Source: Polyangiaceae bacterium
GTDB lineage: Bacteria > Myxococcota_A > Polyangia > Polyangiales > Polyangiaceae
DNA length: 64,000 nucleotides
Reading direction: 5' to 3'
Assembly (NCBI GenBank): GCA_016712345.1
Contig: JADJRH010000011.1
Span: 186,001-250,000 of the forward strand
The notes under the pieces are model-generated. The model saw only the letters and a list, made by a program, of their open reading frames with translations. It did no database searches and was not told where the DNA came from. A program made the translations under genes and the position numbers. Positions 25,953 through 35,004 of the stretch are shown here, piece by piece. The stretch's first letter is position 1. The number at the start of each line of letters is the position of its first letter.

Positions 25953-27641
25953 TCAGTCGAGCGAAACCAGTTCACCCGTTGTCAGGTTTATGCCAATCAC
26001 GCGCATTCCCTCGGGGGGACTGTACCGATCTGGAATTTTAGAAAGCACATCGGCGCAGGTGAGCTGGGGTTTCATTCCCTTCACACGGCTTTCCACCGCC
26101 GCCATAAACTTGCGCGCCGTCTCTTCCGTCTTTACTTGAACGCCGAAGTAGAGCTTCCCTTCGTGGGTATACTCCACGAAGGTGGCAATATCCTGAAATT
26201 CAGACGCTCCCTTGAGCCCGGCGCGCGTTGTATCAAATGTGCCACCCGGCTTGGGTGGTGTGGCGAGGAGCACAAACGGAGTTGTACAAGCGGCGGTATA
26301 ATTCTTGGGTGCGCCAACCTCATTGGGATCGGACACGGGCTCAGCGCTCACAGTGCTCGTGGGCTCTACCGAAGCCATTGGAGCGGCCGACGCCGATGGG
26401 ATGATCGACGCCGTCGCAGAAACACTCACCGACGGTGCCACGCTTGCCGCACCTGAAGCGCTCAACGCGGGCGCGACAGCCTGACTTGACGATGCCGACG
26501 CCGACGCGGCCACCGGTGCAGATGCCGAAGGTGAAGCGGAAGCGGAAGCGGCCGCCGTTGACGATGTGGGCGCGCTTGGGGTAGGCGCGAGAGCCGGCGT
26601 TTTTTTGGCCGCAACGCGGGGGGGCCTACCCACTGGAACCGCCCTTGTGTACTCATCCTTACCCACCTTTTCAGCGGTTAACAAGTATAGTTCTCTTTCA
26701 TATGAAACGACCATCCAAGGGCTTTTTTGGGCCCACACAAACCCTTTTGCCTTGGCATCGGCTGCAAGCGGTTTGCCCTCGTGCTCCATTTCAAACGAAG
26801 CGATTTTCCCTTGCGGGTCGATCACAAAACCACCCCTCGGCACAATTGTATTGCCATTGACCATGCGCACCGGGCGCTTTGAAATCGGCGCGTCTTTGGC
26901 GTCATCGGAGGGGAGATAATCCATGACAGGAGCCTGATGGAAGGTCCAAACCTTACCATCCCATGTATGGTACCCACCATCCACAACCAGCAAAGCCGGG
27001 CCGCCCGCGCCGAAGATCATGGACGACGCGGCACCGGCCACCGGAGCGTGGAGAAGGGCATCGTCGAGATCCCGCGGAGGTCTTGGAATTTTGGGGTCTT
27101 CGTACCTCGCTTCAGAACATGAGTCGGGAACCCAGGTTTTCCCGGAGCGCTTGAGCGTTTGTCCTCCAAAGTCCGTTCGATCGTTCCACCAACTGTAGTT
27201 TGCGCAAATCTCGGGGTAATCTCCCCAATATTTAATTTGAACCTGCTGCTTTTCACCAAATTTGAAAAGGTAACTGTAGTGGACCTTCATTGCCTCGCGC
27301 GGGTCATACGTATCCACCTGACCTTTTTCTGTATAAAGGTACGCATCCCCAATGCAACCCCACGTCGGGCACCAGATAACCCCCGCGCCTGCCCAGTAGA
27401 GAGTGCCTCCCTCGGTCAACTTTGCCCGCGATATAAATTTGGGGCCTTTGGGCATGTCAGGTGCCTTGGGCGCGTCAGGTGCGTTGGTAGGTTTTTCTGT
27501 GATCGCCGCCGCCGAAGCCGAAGCCGACGGCACAGGTTCCGCACTGACGGCGGCGCCGGACGGCGCGCTCTTGCCGCAACCGAGAAGTGCCATCACTGAT
27601 AGCAATACGCCTGCGGCGCCCAGGTGAAGGGTCTGATTCAT
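25953..27641 (-). CDS. Lipoprotein with Ser/Ala-rich linker, function unknown
   Basis: A 562-aa product with a lipoprotein signal ending in SVMALLGC. The N-terminal half (about residues 68-330) is a globular region rich in Trp/Tyr and Gly with several Cys. A long Ala/Ser/Pro low-complexity linker (about 345-440) leads to a C-terminal domain of about 115 residues (TTPFVLLATPPKPGG to the end). I do not recognise either domain. The cytochrome gene follows two bases downstream, so an exported redox or surface complex is possible. Confidence 0.65.
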   Translation of the reverse strand: MNQTLHLGAAGVLLSVMALLGCGKSAPSGAAVSAEPVPSASASAAAITEKPTNAPDAPKAPDMPKGPKFISRAKLTEGGTLYWAGAGVIWCPTWGCIGDAYLYTEKGQVDTYDPREAMKVHYSYLFKFGEKQQVQIKYWGDYPEICANYSWWNDRTDFGGQTLKRSGKTWVPDSCSEARYEDPKIPRPPRDLDDALLHAPVAGAASSMIFGAGGPALLVVDGGYHTWDGKVWTFHQAPVMDYLPSDDAKDAPISKRPVRMVNGNTIVPRGGFVIDPQGKIASFEMEHEGKPLAADAKAKGFVWAQKSPWMVVSYERELYLLTAEKVGKDEYTRAVPVGRPPRVAAKKTPALAPTPSAPTSSTAAASASASPSASAPVAASASASSSQAVAPALSASGAASVAPSVSVSATASIIPSASAAPMASVEPTSTVSAEPVSDPNEVGAPKNYTAACTTPFVLLATPPKPGGTFDTTRAGLKGASEFQDIATFVEYTHEGKLYFGVQVKTEETARKFMAAVESRVKGMKPQLTCADVLSKIPDRYSPPEGMRVIGINLTTGELVSLD

Positions 27642-27749
27642 GGGTTCTCAAAGAGCAGGATACACGCCCTGCCGCCTGTTGGAACACCGCCGGTGACAAA
27701 AGACAGTTTCCCTCTTCCTTTGTGTTTCAAGTTCTAAGAAACTACCCCA

Positions 27750-30050
27750 ATGGCACTCTACTCTTCCAGCCGCCTGTCCGCTTCAATCGCTTCCGGTGAT
27801 GCGCTCGACATCCGTAATTTTCAGGTTGTTGAACGCATGAATGAACTTTTCGAAGTGACCGTTGTGGCCCTGTCCGACAACCCCGATATCGATTTTGAGT
27901 CGGTCGTGGGACAGGCCATGACGTTCACGGCAATGCAGGGAGCCGAGGGCACAGACGTTCGATCGTGGACGGGCGTGTGCAATCACATCGAGCAAATCGG
28001 CGCTGAAGAACGCGGGCTGTCTACGTATCGAATGGTGCTTGTGCCGCAGCTTTGGCTTTTATCGCAGCGTCGCAATCACCGCATGTTTCAGCTCATGAGC
28101 GAAGTTGACATTGTGCGAAAAATCTTGGGGGAGTGGGGCATCAACTTCACCGAAAATCTCCAGGGCTCGTACAAGAAACGCAAGTACCGCGTTCAATACG
28201 CCGAAACAGACTTTGCCTTCATTTGCAGAATGCTCGAAGACGCCGGCATCGCGTTTTACTTTCGCACCGACGGCGAAACGCAGCTTGTTCTAAACGACGC
28301 GCCGCAACTTAATCCGCCGCGTGGAAAGCCCATCGCGTACCGCGACAACCCCAGTGAGGCCGATCGCGAACACGTCACAGAAGTACGCATCGGTCGCCAA
28401 ATTCGTCCGGGCAAATACGTTGTTCGTGATCACGATTACCGTCGGCCGCCGTCGTACGATCTCAAGAGCACAGCCATCACCGACGGCTCCATTGAACAAT
28501 CGCTGGAGCGCTTTCACTACGTGCCCGGTGCATTTTTGTTTGAGTCAGATCGGGGAGAATCCACGCCGATCGCCGACGATCGCGGCAAATACAGAACCGA
28601 TGAAAAAGAGGCGGGTGCGCTCGCCATGCGCCGGCTTGAAGCGCAGCGCGCTGAAACGCGCACAGTGACGTTTGACACAAACACAATGGATCTTGCACCC
28701 GGCACCATCGTGAGTTTCTTGGATCACCCCAAAACGGAACTTGCTCCCGGGAACGAATTGTTGGTGCTGGGCCAGCAGCTCACCGGCAGCCCCAACGCCG
28801 CGTGGCAATGTACATGTGAAGCCGTGAGCGCAAAGCTCGCTTACAGGCCGCCGCTCCTAACACCCAAGCCCAAAACGAGCGGTGTTGAAAGCGCAACCGT
28901 CGTGGGCCCCGCCGGTGAAGAAATTCACACAGACGAGTTCGGTCGTGTACGTGTACACTTCCATTGGGATCGTGAATCGAAAATGGACGAAAAATCCTCC
29001 TGTTGGATCCACGTCAGCCAACCGTGGGGAGGCACCGGTTTCGGTGGAACCAACCTTCCCCGCATCGGGCAAGAAGTGATTGTCGACTTTTTGGGGGGTG
29101 ATCCCGACCGTCCGATCATTATCGGTCGTGTGTACACAAATCTCCAAAAAACACCTTACAAGCTTCCCGACAACAAAACCCAAAGCGGGTGGCAAAGCCG
29201 TTCTTCGCCGGGAGGCTCCGCATCCAACTACAACGAGATCATGTTCGAGGATAAAAAAGGCCAAGAACTTGTTCGGATGCAGGCTGAAAAAGACCGCGAC
29301 AAACTCGTTAAGAACGATGAAACGGTGCGCATCGGGCACGACCGCACAAAACAGGTAGGCCACGACGATGCTCTTCAGGTTGGAAACGATCGAACCCGTC
29401 AGGTAGGTCACGACGAAAACGTTCAGATCGGCAACGATCGAACCCGTCAGGTCGGCCACGATGAGACCATCAGCATTGGCAATGATCGAACGCGTATGGT
29501 TGGCAACAATGAAGCGGTGAGCGTTGGCAACAACCGCAGCAAGTCCATCGGCTCAAACGAGTCGCTCTTTGTCGGTGCCAATCAGAGCGAAGAAATCGGC
29601 TCAAACCGCTCGGTTCAAGTGGGCTCCAACCACTCTGAAAAAGTGGGCGCCAACAAGAGCGTGACCATTGGAATGGCCAAGGTAGAAACGGTGGGCTTGG
29701 CCTCTGCCGAAACAGTGGGCCTGGCAAAAACCCTTACCGTGGGCGCGGCGTACGCCATCACGGTGGGCGCCCAAATGATGACAAACGTCGCGATGAACCA
29801 AACCAACAACGTGGGTATGGCTCAGAGTGAAACCGTGGGTACAACCAAGACGGTGGCGGTGGGTGAAAAGATCACGATCACCTGCGGCGCGAGCCTTATT
29901 ACCATGGACAAAGAGGGTATGATCACCATCTCCGGCAAAGACATTACCGTAACCGCTTCGGGTGTTGTAAACGTGAATGCCCAGGGTGATGTCAACGTGC
30001 AAAGCGCCGCGAAAGTCAACGTTAAAGGCAGCCAAATTCACATGAACTAG
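27750..30050 (+). CDS. vgrG: T6SS spike protein VgrG
   Basis: VgrG trimers form the tip of the T6SS needle. The 766-aa product has the gp27-like base (about 1-390: LDIRNFQVVERMNELFEVTV, FICRMLEDAGIAFYF, LRxD-type barrel motifs), a gp5 OB-fold (about 400-480: DEFGRVRVHFHWD, SQPWGGTGFGG, PRIGQEVIVDFLGGDPDRP, all diagnostic), then a repetitive beta-helical spike (about 520-700). No extra C-terminal effector domain is present, so cargo must come through the downstream PAAR-like protein. It heads a run of four same-strand T6SS accessory genes. Confidence 0.96.
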   Translation: MALYSSSRLSASIASGDALDIRNFQVVERMNELFEVTVVALSDNPDIDFESVVGQAMTFTAMQGAEGTDVRSWTGVCNHIEQIGAEERGLSTYRMVLVPQLWLLSQRRNHRMFQLMSEVDIVRKILGEWGINFTENLQGSYKKRKYRVQYAETDFAFICRMLEDAGIAFYFRTDGETQLVLNDAPQLNPPRGKPIAYRDNPSEADREHVTEVRIGRQIRPGKYVVRDHDYRRPPSYDLKSTAITDGSIEQSLERFHYVPGAFLFESDRGESTPIADDRGKYRTDEKEAGALAMRRLEAQRAETRTVTFDTNTMDLAPGTIVSFLDHPKTELAPGNELLVLGQQLTGSPNAAWQCTCEAVSAKLAYRPPLLTPKPKTSGVESATVVGPAGEEIHTDEFGRVRVHFHWDRESKMDEKSSCWIHVSQPWGGTGFGGTNLPRIGQEVIVDFLGGDPDRPIIIGRVYTNLQKTPYKLPDNKTQSGWQSRSSPGGSASNYNEIMFEDKKGQELVRMQAEKDRDKLVKNDETVRIGHDRTKQVGHDDALQVGNDRTRQVGHDENVQIGNDRTRQVGHDETISIGNDRTRMVGNNEAVSVGNNRSKSIGSNESLFVGANQSEEIGSNRSVQVGSNHSEKVGANKSVTIGMAKVETVGLASAETVGLAKTLTVGAAYAITVGAQMMTNVAMNQTNNVGMAQSETVGTTKTVAVGEKITITCGASLITMDKEGMITISGKDITVTASGVVNVNAQGDVNVQSAAKVNVKGSQIHMN
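29311..29850. repeat. Octapeptide-type repeats encoding the VgrG beta-helix spike
   Basis: About 20 degenerate 24-bp units encode the pattern xxVGxDRT / xxVGHDEx, shifting to VGSNxS and VGLAxT units. The period is read directly in the first units (IGHDRTKQVGHD, VGNDRTRQVGHD). Confidence 0.8.
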
Positions 30051-30051
30051 A

Positions 30052-30175
30052 CCTAAAAGAAGCGACAAGAAAAATTCGACGTTCATCAGAATTGAAAAAT
30101 GCTGGGAACGTGACGTTTAGAGCACCTGATGCGTGGCCTCGCAAAACGAGTGTGACCGTTATCGCTTCTTTTAGG
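30052..30175. repeat. 14-bp perfect inverted repeat enclosing 96 bp between vgrG and the DUF2169 gene
   Basis: CCTAAAAGAAGCGA at 30052-30065 is the exact reverse complement of TCGCTTCTTTTAGG at 30162-30175. It starts two bases after the vgrG stop and ends 16 bases before the next gene. It could be a structured leader, an attenuator or a remnant of a small mobile element. No target-site duplication is obvious. Confidence 0.7.
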
Positions 30176-30191
30176 ACTGGGTAGAAAGCCT

Positions 30192-31328
30192 ATGCAAGTT
30201 GTAAACGGTACCAAACTTGACATGAACGCCACCGAGTCGGTTGATAAAACGGGCCGACCGTGGCTTGTTCTTACTGCCAAGGGAAGTTACACCATACCCG
30301 ACGATTTTGTGGAGTTGGGTGAACCTCAGACGCTTGGTAGAGGTTTACTTTACAGTGACATTTTTGAGGGAGAAGCCGGCCTTTCAGCGCCCCTCTTAGA
30401 AAATGACATGGTGCCCCACAAGGCCCTTTGTGATGTGATCGTTAGAGGGTCGGCCCACGCTCCACAGGGTAAACCCGTTACAGAATTGACCGTGGGCCTT
30501 ATGGTAGGGCCTATTAAAAAGTCAATTCGGGTGGTGGGCAACCGGCATTGGATCAAAGGGCTTGTCAAAATGGAGCCCAGCAGGCCCGAGCCTTTCTTAG
30601 AAATGCCCATCACGTACAGTCGCGCTTCGGGTGGAATATTTACCCATCAGGCCATTGGGTCAAACGATCCCAATGACCACCTTGTTCACCCTCAAAATTA
30701 CGTGGGTTGTGGGTATGGTAAGGGTAAGTTTTTGCGGCTTTTGGACGGCAGGGCAGTGCCCAATCTGGAGGCGCCTGACATGCCGGTGACGGATCCTGAA
30801 AAGCTTTTACCCCCTGTTGGATTTGGCCCCATTGCGAGAAATTGGGCTCCGAGGATCGCCTACGGCGGCACGTATGACCAAAGGTGGCGCGAAGAGGTTT
30901 TTCCGCTGCTTCCAGCCGATTTTGACGAAAAATATTATCAATCGGCCCCAGCCGATCAGCAAATGCCCTACCCAAAGGGCGGCGAAGAAGTGAGCCTTCT
31001 CAATATGAAACCCGGCGGTGGGCTTATTCGGTTTAAGCTTCCCGACCTTATCCTTCACACAGTTGTTTTGTCGCGTAAACGCGTTCGAACAGCCCTCGAT
31101 CCAAAGGTGGACACCATTGTGATCGATACCGACGAAAACAGGGTAGATCTCGTGTGGCGCGTACGGATGCCACTCGACTACGGATTGAGTGAAATTCATA
31201 CCGTTGTCAGTGGGAAGGTGTGCAAACGCTGGTGGGAAGCAACGGTCTTTGGCAAACCCGACTGTGGTTGCGGTGGGGTAGAAACCAACGATCAAGATCT
31301 CATCCCCGTGACAGAGGCGCTCGCGTAA
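30192..31328 (+). CDS. DUF2169 T6SS effector-loading adaptor
   Basis: A 378-aa DUF2169 protein, a family used as an adaptor that delivers effectors to the VgrG-PAAR tip (for example with the Tde2 effector in Agrobacterium). Family features include KGSYTIPDDF, VHPQNYVGCGYG, FGPIARNWAPR, YYQSAPADQQMPYPKGGEEV and TIVIDTDENRVDLVWRVRMPL. Length is typical. It sits between vgrG and the ketoacyl-synthase-like/PAAR-toxin genes, as in known VgrG islands. Confidence 0.9.
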   Translation: MQVVNGTKLDMNATESVDKTGRPWLVLTAKGSYTIPDDFVELGEPQTLGRGLLYSDIFEGEAGLSAPLLENDMVPHKALCDVIVRGSAHAPQGKPVTELTVGLMVGPIKKSIRVVGNRHWIKGLVKMEPSRPEPFLEMPITYSRASGGIFTHQAIGSNDPNDHLVHPQNYVGCGYGKGKFLRLLDGRAVPNLEAPDMPVTDPEKLLPPVGFGPIARNWAPRIAYGGTYDQRWREEVFPLLPADFDEKYYQSAPADQQMPYPKGGEEVSLLNMKPGGGLIRFKLPDLILHTVVLSRKRVRTALDPKVDTIVIDTDENRVDLVWRVRMPLDYGLSEIHTVVSGKVCKRWWEATVFGKPDCGCGGVETNDQDLIPVTEALA

Positions 31329-31331
31329 GCC

Positions 31332-32399
31332 ATGCCGAACGAACCGATCGTTGCTGTGTCGTCGTTAGGCGTCGTATCAAGCCTGGGTCTAACCGCGCCA
31401 ACCACGTTCGCCGCGCTTCGCGGCGGTGTCGACGCTTACAACCAAACGTATTTTCTCGACCACGCTCACCAACGCATTTCCGGTGCCGTTATACCGCGCG
31501 ACGTGTTGGGTCTACCCAATGAGGTTGACGGTGCCGTTCAAGGTGGAGATGAAAAACTCACCGAAATGGTACGCTCTGCGGTGGTTGAATGCGCCGCGGG
31601 CGTTTCGCTTGGCAAGACCGCATTGCTCATCGTCGGACCTGAAGAGGACAGAACTGTTTTTTCGCGTGGTATAGAAGGCTGTTTTGCAGTCTGCGAAAAA
31701 GCGCTGGGGCTTCAGTTCCACGAGGGGAGCCGCTCGTTTTGCAGCGGCAGCCCCGGCCTTGCCGACGCGCTTGTCACGGCGCGCGATCTACTCCACTCCC
31801 GGCAGGTAAAGTCGGTGCTTTTGGTTGGGGTAGATTCTCTTCTCAGCACCGGTGACATGCATGAGGGTCTTCTCGACGGGCGCATTCTGTCGTGGGGAAC
31901 GTCCGATGGGTATATCCCCGGTGAAGCCGCCGCATGTGTACTCCTCACGCGGCCTGCAGATCGGCCGGAAAACGCCCCGCCGTGCGTGTTTGTGAGCGGG
32001 ATCGGAGCGGCCACGGAGTCGCGCACGCTCCACGATAGAAAGCGGTCCACCGGGGTGGGTTTGGCGGCGGCCATGAAACAGGCGCTTTCGCAGGCCGGCG
32101 TTGGAGCGCATGATGTGTACCTTCGATACGCCGACGTAACGGCTGAACCCTATTTTTTTGAAGAGGCGAGCTACGCCTGGTCACGCGTTATCCGGGCGCC
32201 GTCACCATCCGGGTATAAAATGATCACCCCCGTGACCCGTTTGGGGTACGTGGGAGCGGCCATGGGCCCACTGCTTCTGGCGCTGATTGTGGATGAAGTT
32301 CGGCGGGGGTATAGACCCCACCCCATCGCGCTGATTCACCTTTCAAACGCGGGTGCGGCTCGCGCCGCTGTGCTTACCATTGCTTCCAATCAGGGATAG
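31332..32399 (+). CDS. Degenerate ketoacyl-synthase/thiolase-like T6SS accessory protein
   Basis: A 355-aa protein with the overall thiolase-like fold: SSLGVVSSLGLTAPTTFAALR at the start, ALVTARDLLHSRQVKSVLLVGVDSL in the middle and VTRLGYVGAAMGPLLLAL near the end. The two His residues needed for decarboxylative condensation are replaced (YADVTAEP where HGT is expected; LGYVGAAMG where GHxxGAAG is expected). It is therefore probably not an enzyme but a structural or chaperone factor. Such proteins recur between DUF2169 and DUF4150 genes in T6SS islands. It starts three bases after the adaptor gene. Confidence 0.75.
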   Translation: MPNEPIVAVSSLGVVSSLGLTAPTTFAALRGGVDAYNQTYFLDHAHQRISGAVIPRDVLGLPNEVDGAVQGGDEKLTEMVRSAVVECAAGVSLGKTALLIVGPEEDRTVFSRGIEGCFAVCEKALGLQFHEGSRSFCSGSPGLADALVTARDLLHSRQVKSVLLVGVDSLLSTGDMHEGLLDGRILSWGTSDGYIPGEAAACVLLTRPADRPENAPPCVFVSGIGAATESRTLHDRKRSTGVGLAAAMKQALSQAGVGAHDVYLRYADVTAEPYFFEEASYAWSRVIRAPSPSGYKMITPVTRLGYVGAAMGPLLLALIVDEVRRGYRPHPIALIHLSNAGAARAAVLTIASNQG

Positions 32400-32405
32400 T
32401 CACCA

Positions 32406-33965
32406 ATGGCCCACCACGTCTACGCGAACGACAACGAAATCTGTTCCAAGACAGCCGACGGCAAATCGGTCATGGCAACGGACACATGTTTTTCACCGGG
32501 GGCGCCTTACCCCGGTGTACCTGTCACGTACATGAATATGTGCCAGGCGTCCGACGTAACGAACGGCAGTAAAACAGTGTTCATCATGGGGGGTGAAATC
32601 TGTCTCGAAGACAAAAGTTATTTCGCCACCAGCTACGGGGATGAACCGGCTACCCAGGCGCTCAAAAAAGGGGTGGTGTCCAATGCCGTTCAGGGCAAAT
32701 GTTACTTTATCGCCTGGTCGCCCAACGTGTTTGCCGAATCGTTGGCTGTAACTCGGCACATGGACATGGTTACCCACAACCATTCCAACCCCGGCAACAC
32801 TCCAGCCGTTTATTACATATCGCGCGCCGCTCCTCCCAAAGACTGCGTAAAAGACATCAAAAAAATGGATGAGCGCTGCAAGCCCGACGACGACAAAACA
32901 AAAGTTCGAAAGGGTAAAAAACTTGTAAAAAAGGGCGGTGACAAACTGGGTGGGTGGGTGCTTGACCATTGCGGCCCGCTGCTCGTAAAGCCGGGAGCCG
33001 ATTTTAAAGAATGGATGAACGAGTTTGGTGACCTGAACAAGTTAATGGAACAGGCTACCCAAACGCTCAAAAACGAAGTGATCCAAAAACTGGAACAGGA
33101 AATTGCAGAATACGCCACCAAGAAACTTGTAAAAATGGCCGTAAGGCGCGGGTTGACTGGGTGGATTCCCATTGTGGGGTGGGCCCTGACAATCGCGGAT
33201 GTCGCCTATACCGGTTACGAACTCTCCCAGAAAATTCCCGAGTTGAAAGAGCAACTCTCCGGCCTAAAAGACATGGCCAAAAATCTGGAAGAGGCCGGCA
33301 GTAAGATCGCCAGAACGTTTAACGACTACAAAGACAAAATCAAAAATTTTGATAAACTCTCCCCGGAAGAGCAGGGGAAGGTAGCGCGCGAGTTGATGGC
33401 CGACGTGCAGAGTGCCTACGCGCTCGCAAACCCTTGTCTCCGCGCCCGTAAATGTCTGCTTGTCCCGTTTAGCAAAACGGAGAGCAGCCCGGCAACGCTG
33501 GCCGGAGATGCGTGTTGCCCGGGTCAAACCGGTCACCACCTGCTGCCCGACGCGATGTTTCGCGATCCTGAAAAAACCGCCGCCGCGCGCAAGGCAAATC
33601 CCAAGATCGATCGAAAAGACCTACCCTTGGAAAAATGTTGGGAAGGGTACACCGAAGGGGGCGCACCTACCATTTGTATGGAAGGTACCAACAACACAAT
33701 GGGCAGTCACGGCGCCATGCACAAAGCTACTGAAACATTGCTCACGCCGTTTAAGGGAGCCCGTCAAATGGACTATGATACCGCGGCAAAATTAATGGCC
33801 AAACAGGTAGCACTCATGTACGGCTGCGATGCCGACTGTATCAAAGCGCAGCTCGACGCCTATTACAAAGACGCTTACAAGTGCGGCGCGCTTGGAGGTG
33901 CCAAAGTGGTACCTCACACCGGCATGGCCGGCGGTGGACCCAAGGTGAGCGGCGGCGGCATGTGA
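32406..33965 (+). CDS. DUF4150 PAAR-like T6SS effector with C-terminal GHH/HNH-type nuclease toxin
   Basis: A 519-aa effector. Residues about 1-135 are the DUF4150 PAAR-like tip domain (MAHHVYANDNEIC, CFSPGAPYPGVPVTYMN, THNHSNPGNTP). Residues about 140-350 are a Lys/Glu-rich helical linker with a hydrophobic patch (LTGWIPIVGWALTIADVAY, about 250-268). The C-terminus (about 365-500) carries CCPGQTGHHLLPDAMF (GHH at 376-378) and GTNNTMGSHGAMH (about 427-439), matching the Tox-GHH2-type HNH/endonuclease VII toxins. DNA cleavage in the target cell is inferred from the family. Six bases separate it from the upstream gene. Confidence 0.85.
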   Translation: MAHHVYANDNEICSKTADGKSVMATDTCFSPGAPYPGVPVTYMNMCQASDVTNGSKTVFIMGGEICLEDKSYFATSYGDEPATQALKKGVVSNAVQGKCYFIAWSPNVFAESLAVTRHMDMVTHNHSNPGNTPAVYYISRAAPPKDCVKDIKKMDERCKPDDDKTKVRKGKKLVKKGGDKLGGWVLDHCGPLLVKPGADFKEWMNEFGDLNKLMEQATQTLKNEVIQKLEQEIAEYATKKLVKMAVRRGLTGWIPIVGWALTIADVAYTGYELSQKIPELKEQLSGLKDMAKNLEEAGSKIARTFNDYKDKIKNFDKLSPEEQGKVARELMADVQSAYALANPCLRARKCLLVPFSKTESSPATLAGDACCPGQTGHHLLPDAMFRDPEKTAAARKANPKIDRKDLPLEKCWEGYTEGGAPTICMEGTNNTMGSHGAMHKATETLLTPFKGARQMDYDTAAKLMAKQVALMYGCDADCIKAQLDAYYKDAYKCGALGGAKVVPHTGMAGGGPKVSGGGM

Positions 33966-33980
33966 GATTCGGAGAGTAGA

Positions 33981-34982
33981 ATGGTCATCGACCGAGAACA
34001 TTGGGAAAAACACTTTCAGGGTTACGTTGTATATGACTGCGCAATGATGGACCCAGAGCGTACCTTCTACGTTCTGGTCGAAGACACGCCCGGCCCACAT
34101 CGCGACCCTCTTCCTCGCACCCGCTTCGTTTTCGTCCGCGCCGGCCGACCTATGGATGAAGGGCGATTTCAAGAAAGTGAAGTGGGTCATTTCGGCTTTA
34201 CAGAAATGGCCTACAGCCCATCGGCAATTGAGTTCGTGGCCGTGGATACGGCTCAGCACGTTTTTTCGTATGACCGCAACGATGCGCGCATTGAAGGGGA
34301 TATTCCCGGAACGATCACCGGAACCAACTTGCACTCATCGTGCACCAAAGTGGTTCGGGTGGGTTCGTCGATTTATACCGTAGGATGGCCGCGGCGCGTG
34401 ATGGTAAGACAAGGAATTAACCAGTGGGCGCTGGTAGATGCGGGTCTACCCATTCCGCGACGCGTAAAAAGTGGCAATCAAGACGACCTCGTGGAGGCTA
34501 TTTCAAATTACACGTTTCACGACCTTCACGGCTTTTCAGAATCGGATATGTACGCCGTGGGTGATGCGGGCGAGATCTGGCAATATGACGGTTCGCGTTG
34601 GACCCGCTGCGCCTTCCCAACGAATGAACCACTTCGCACGGTCACCTGCGCCGACGACAAAGTGTACATCACTACCCTGCGAGGCCACGTTTGGGCTGGG
34701 CGCGGCAATGCTTGGAAGCTTGTCTGCGACGAAGAGCGCTCCATCCCGTTTCGCGACACGGCCTGGTTTGCCGGCAAATTATGGCTTGGGTGTGACTACG
34801 GTGTATGGACACTGGAAGGTGACTCGCTCTCCCGCGACACTCTACCCACCGAGGTTTTCTTGGTGTCGGGTAGACTCGATGGTTCACCCGACGGCAAACA
34901 CCTCCTCACGGCGGGTCAAGTCGGAGCCGCTATGTTTGACGGCGCCACCTGGAACGTCCTCTGGAGCGCCGACGAAATGTAA
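33981..34982 (+). CDS. Cytosolic beta-propeller protein, candidate immunity protein for the GHH toxin
   Basis: A 333-aa product with repeated short segments ending in W or aromatic residues (DLHGFSESDMYAVGDAGEIWQYDGSRWTRC, VYITTLRGHVWAGRGNAWK, LWLGCDYGVWTLEGDSL), a beta-propeller-like pattern. There is no signal peptide, consistent with protection in the cytosol against a nuclease. Its place 15 bases downstream of the toxin gene is the usual place for an immunity gene. I know of no named family for it. Confidence 0.65.
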   Translation: MVIDREHWEKHFQGYVVYDCAMMDPERTFYVLVEDTPGPHRDPLPRTRFVFVRAGRPMDEGRFQESEVGHFGFTEMAYSPSAIEFVAVDTAQHVFSYDRNDARIEGDIPGTITGTNLHSSCTKVVRVGSSIYTVGWPRRVMVRQGINQWALVDAGLPIPRRVKSGNQDDLVEAISNYTFHDLHGFSESDMYAVGDAGEIWQYDGSRWTRCAFPTNEPLRTVTCADDKVYITTLRGHVWAGRGNAWKLVCDEERSIPFRDTAWFAGKLWLGCDYGVWTLEGDSLSRDTLPTEVFLVSGRLDGSPDGKHLLTAGQVGAAMFDGATWNVLWSADEM

Positions 34983-35004
34983 TGCCGGCGCGACTCCGGT
35001 AAAA

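Noticed and set aside
31332..32399. Functional beta-ketoacyl synthase for a biosynthetic cluster
   Set aside because: Active-site His residues are replaced and neighbours are T6SS genes with no acyl carrier or other lipid genes.
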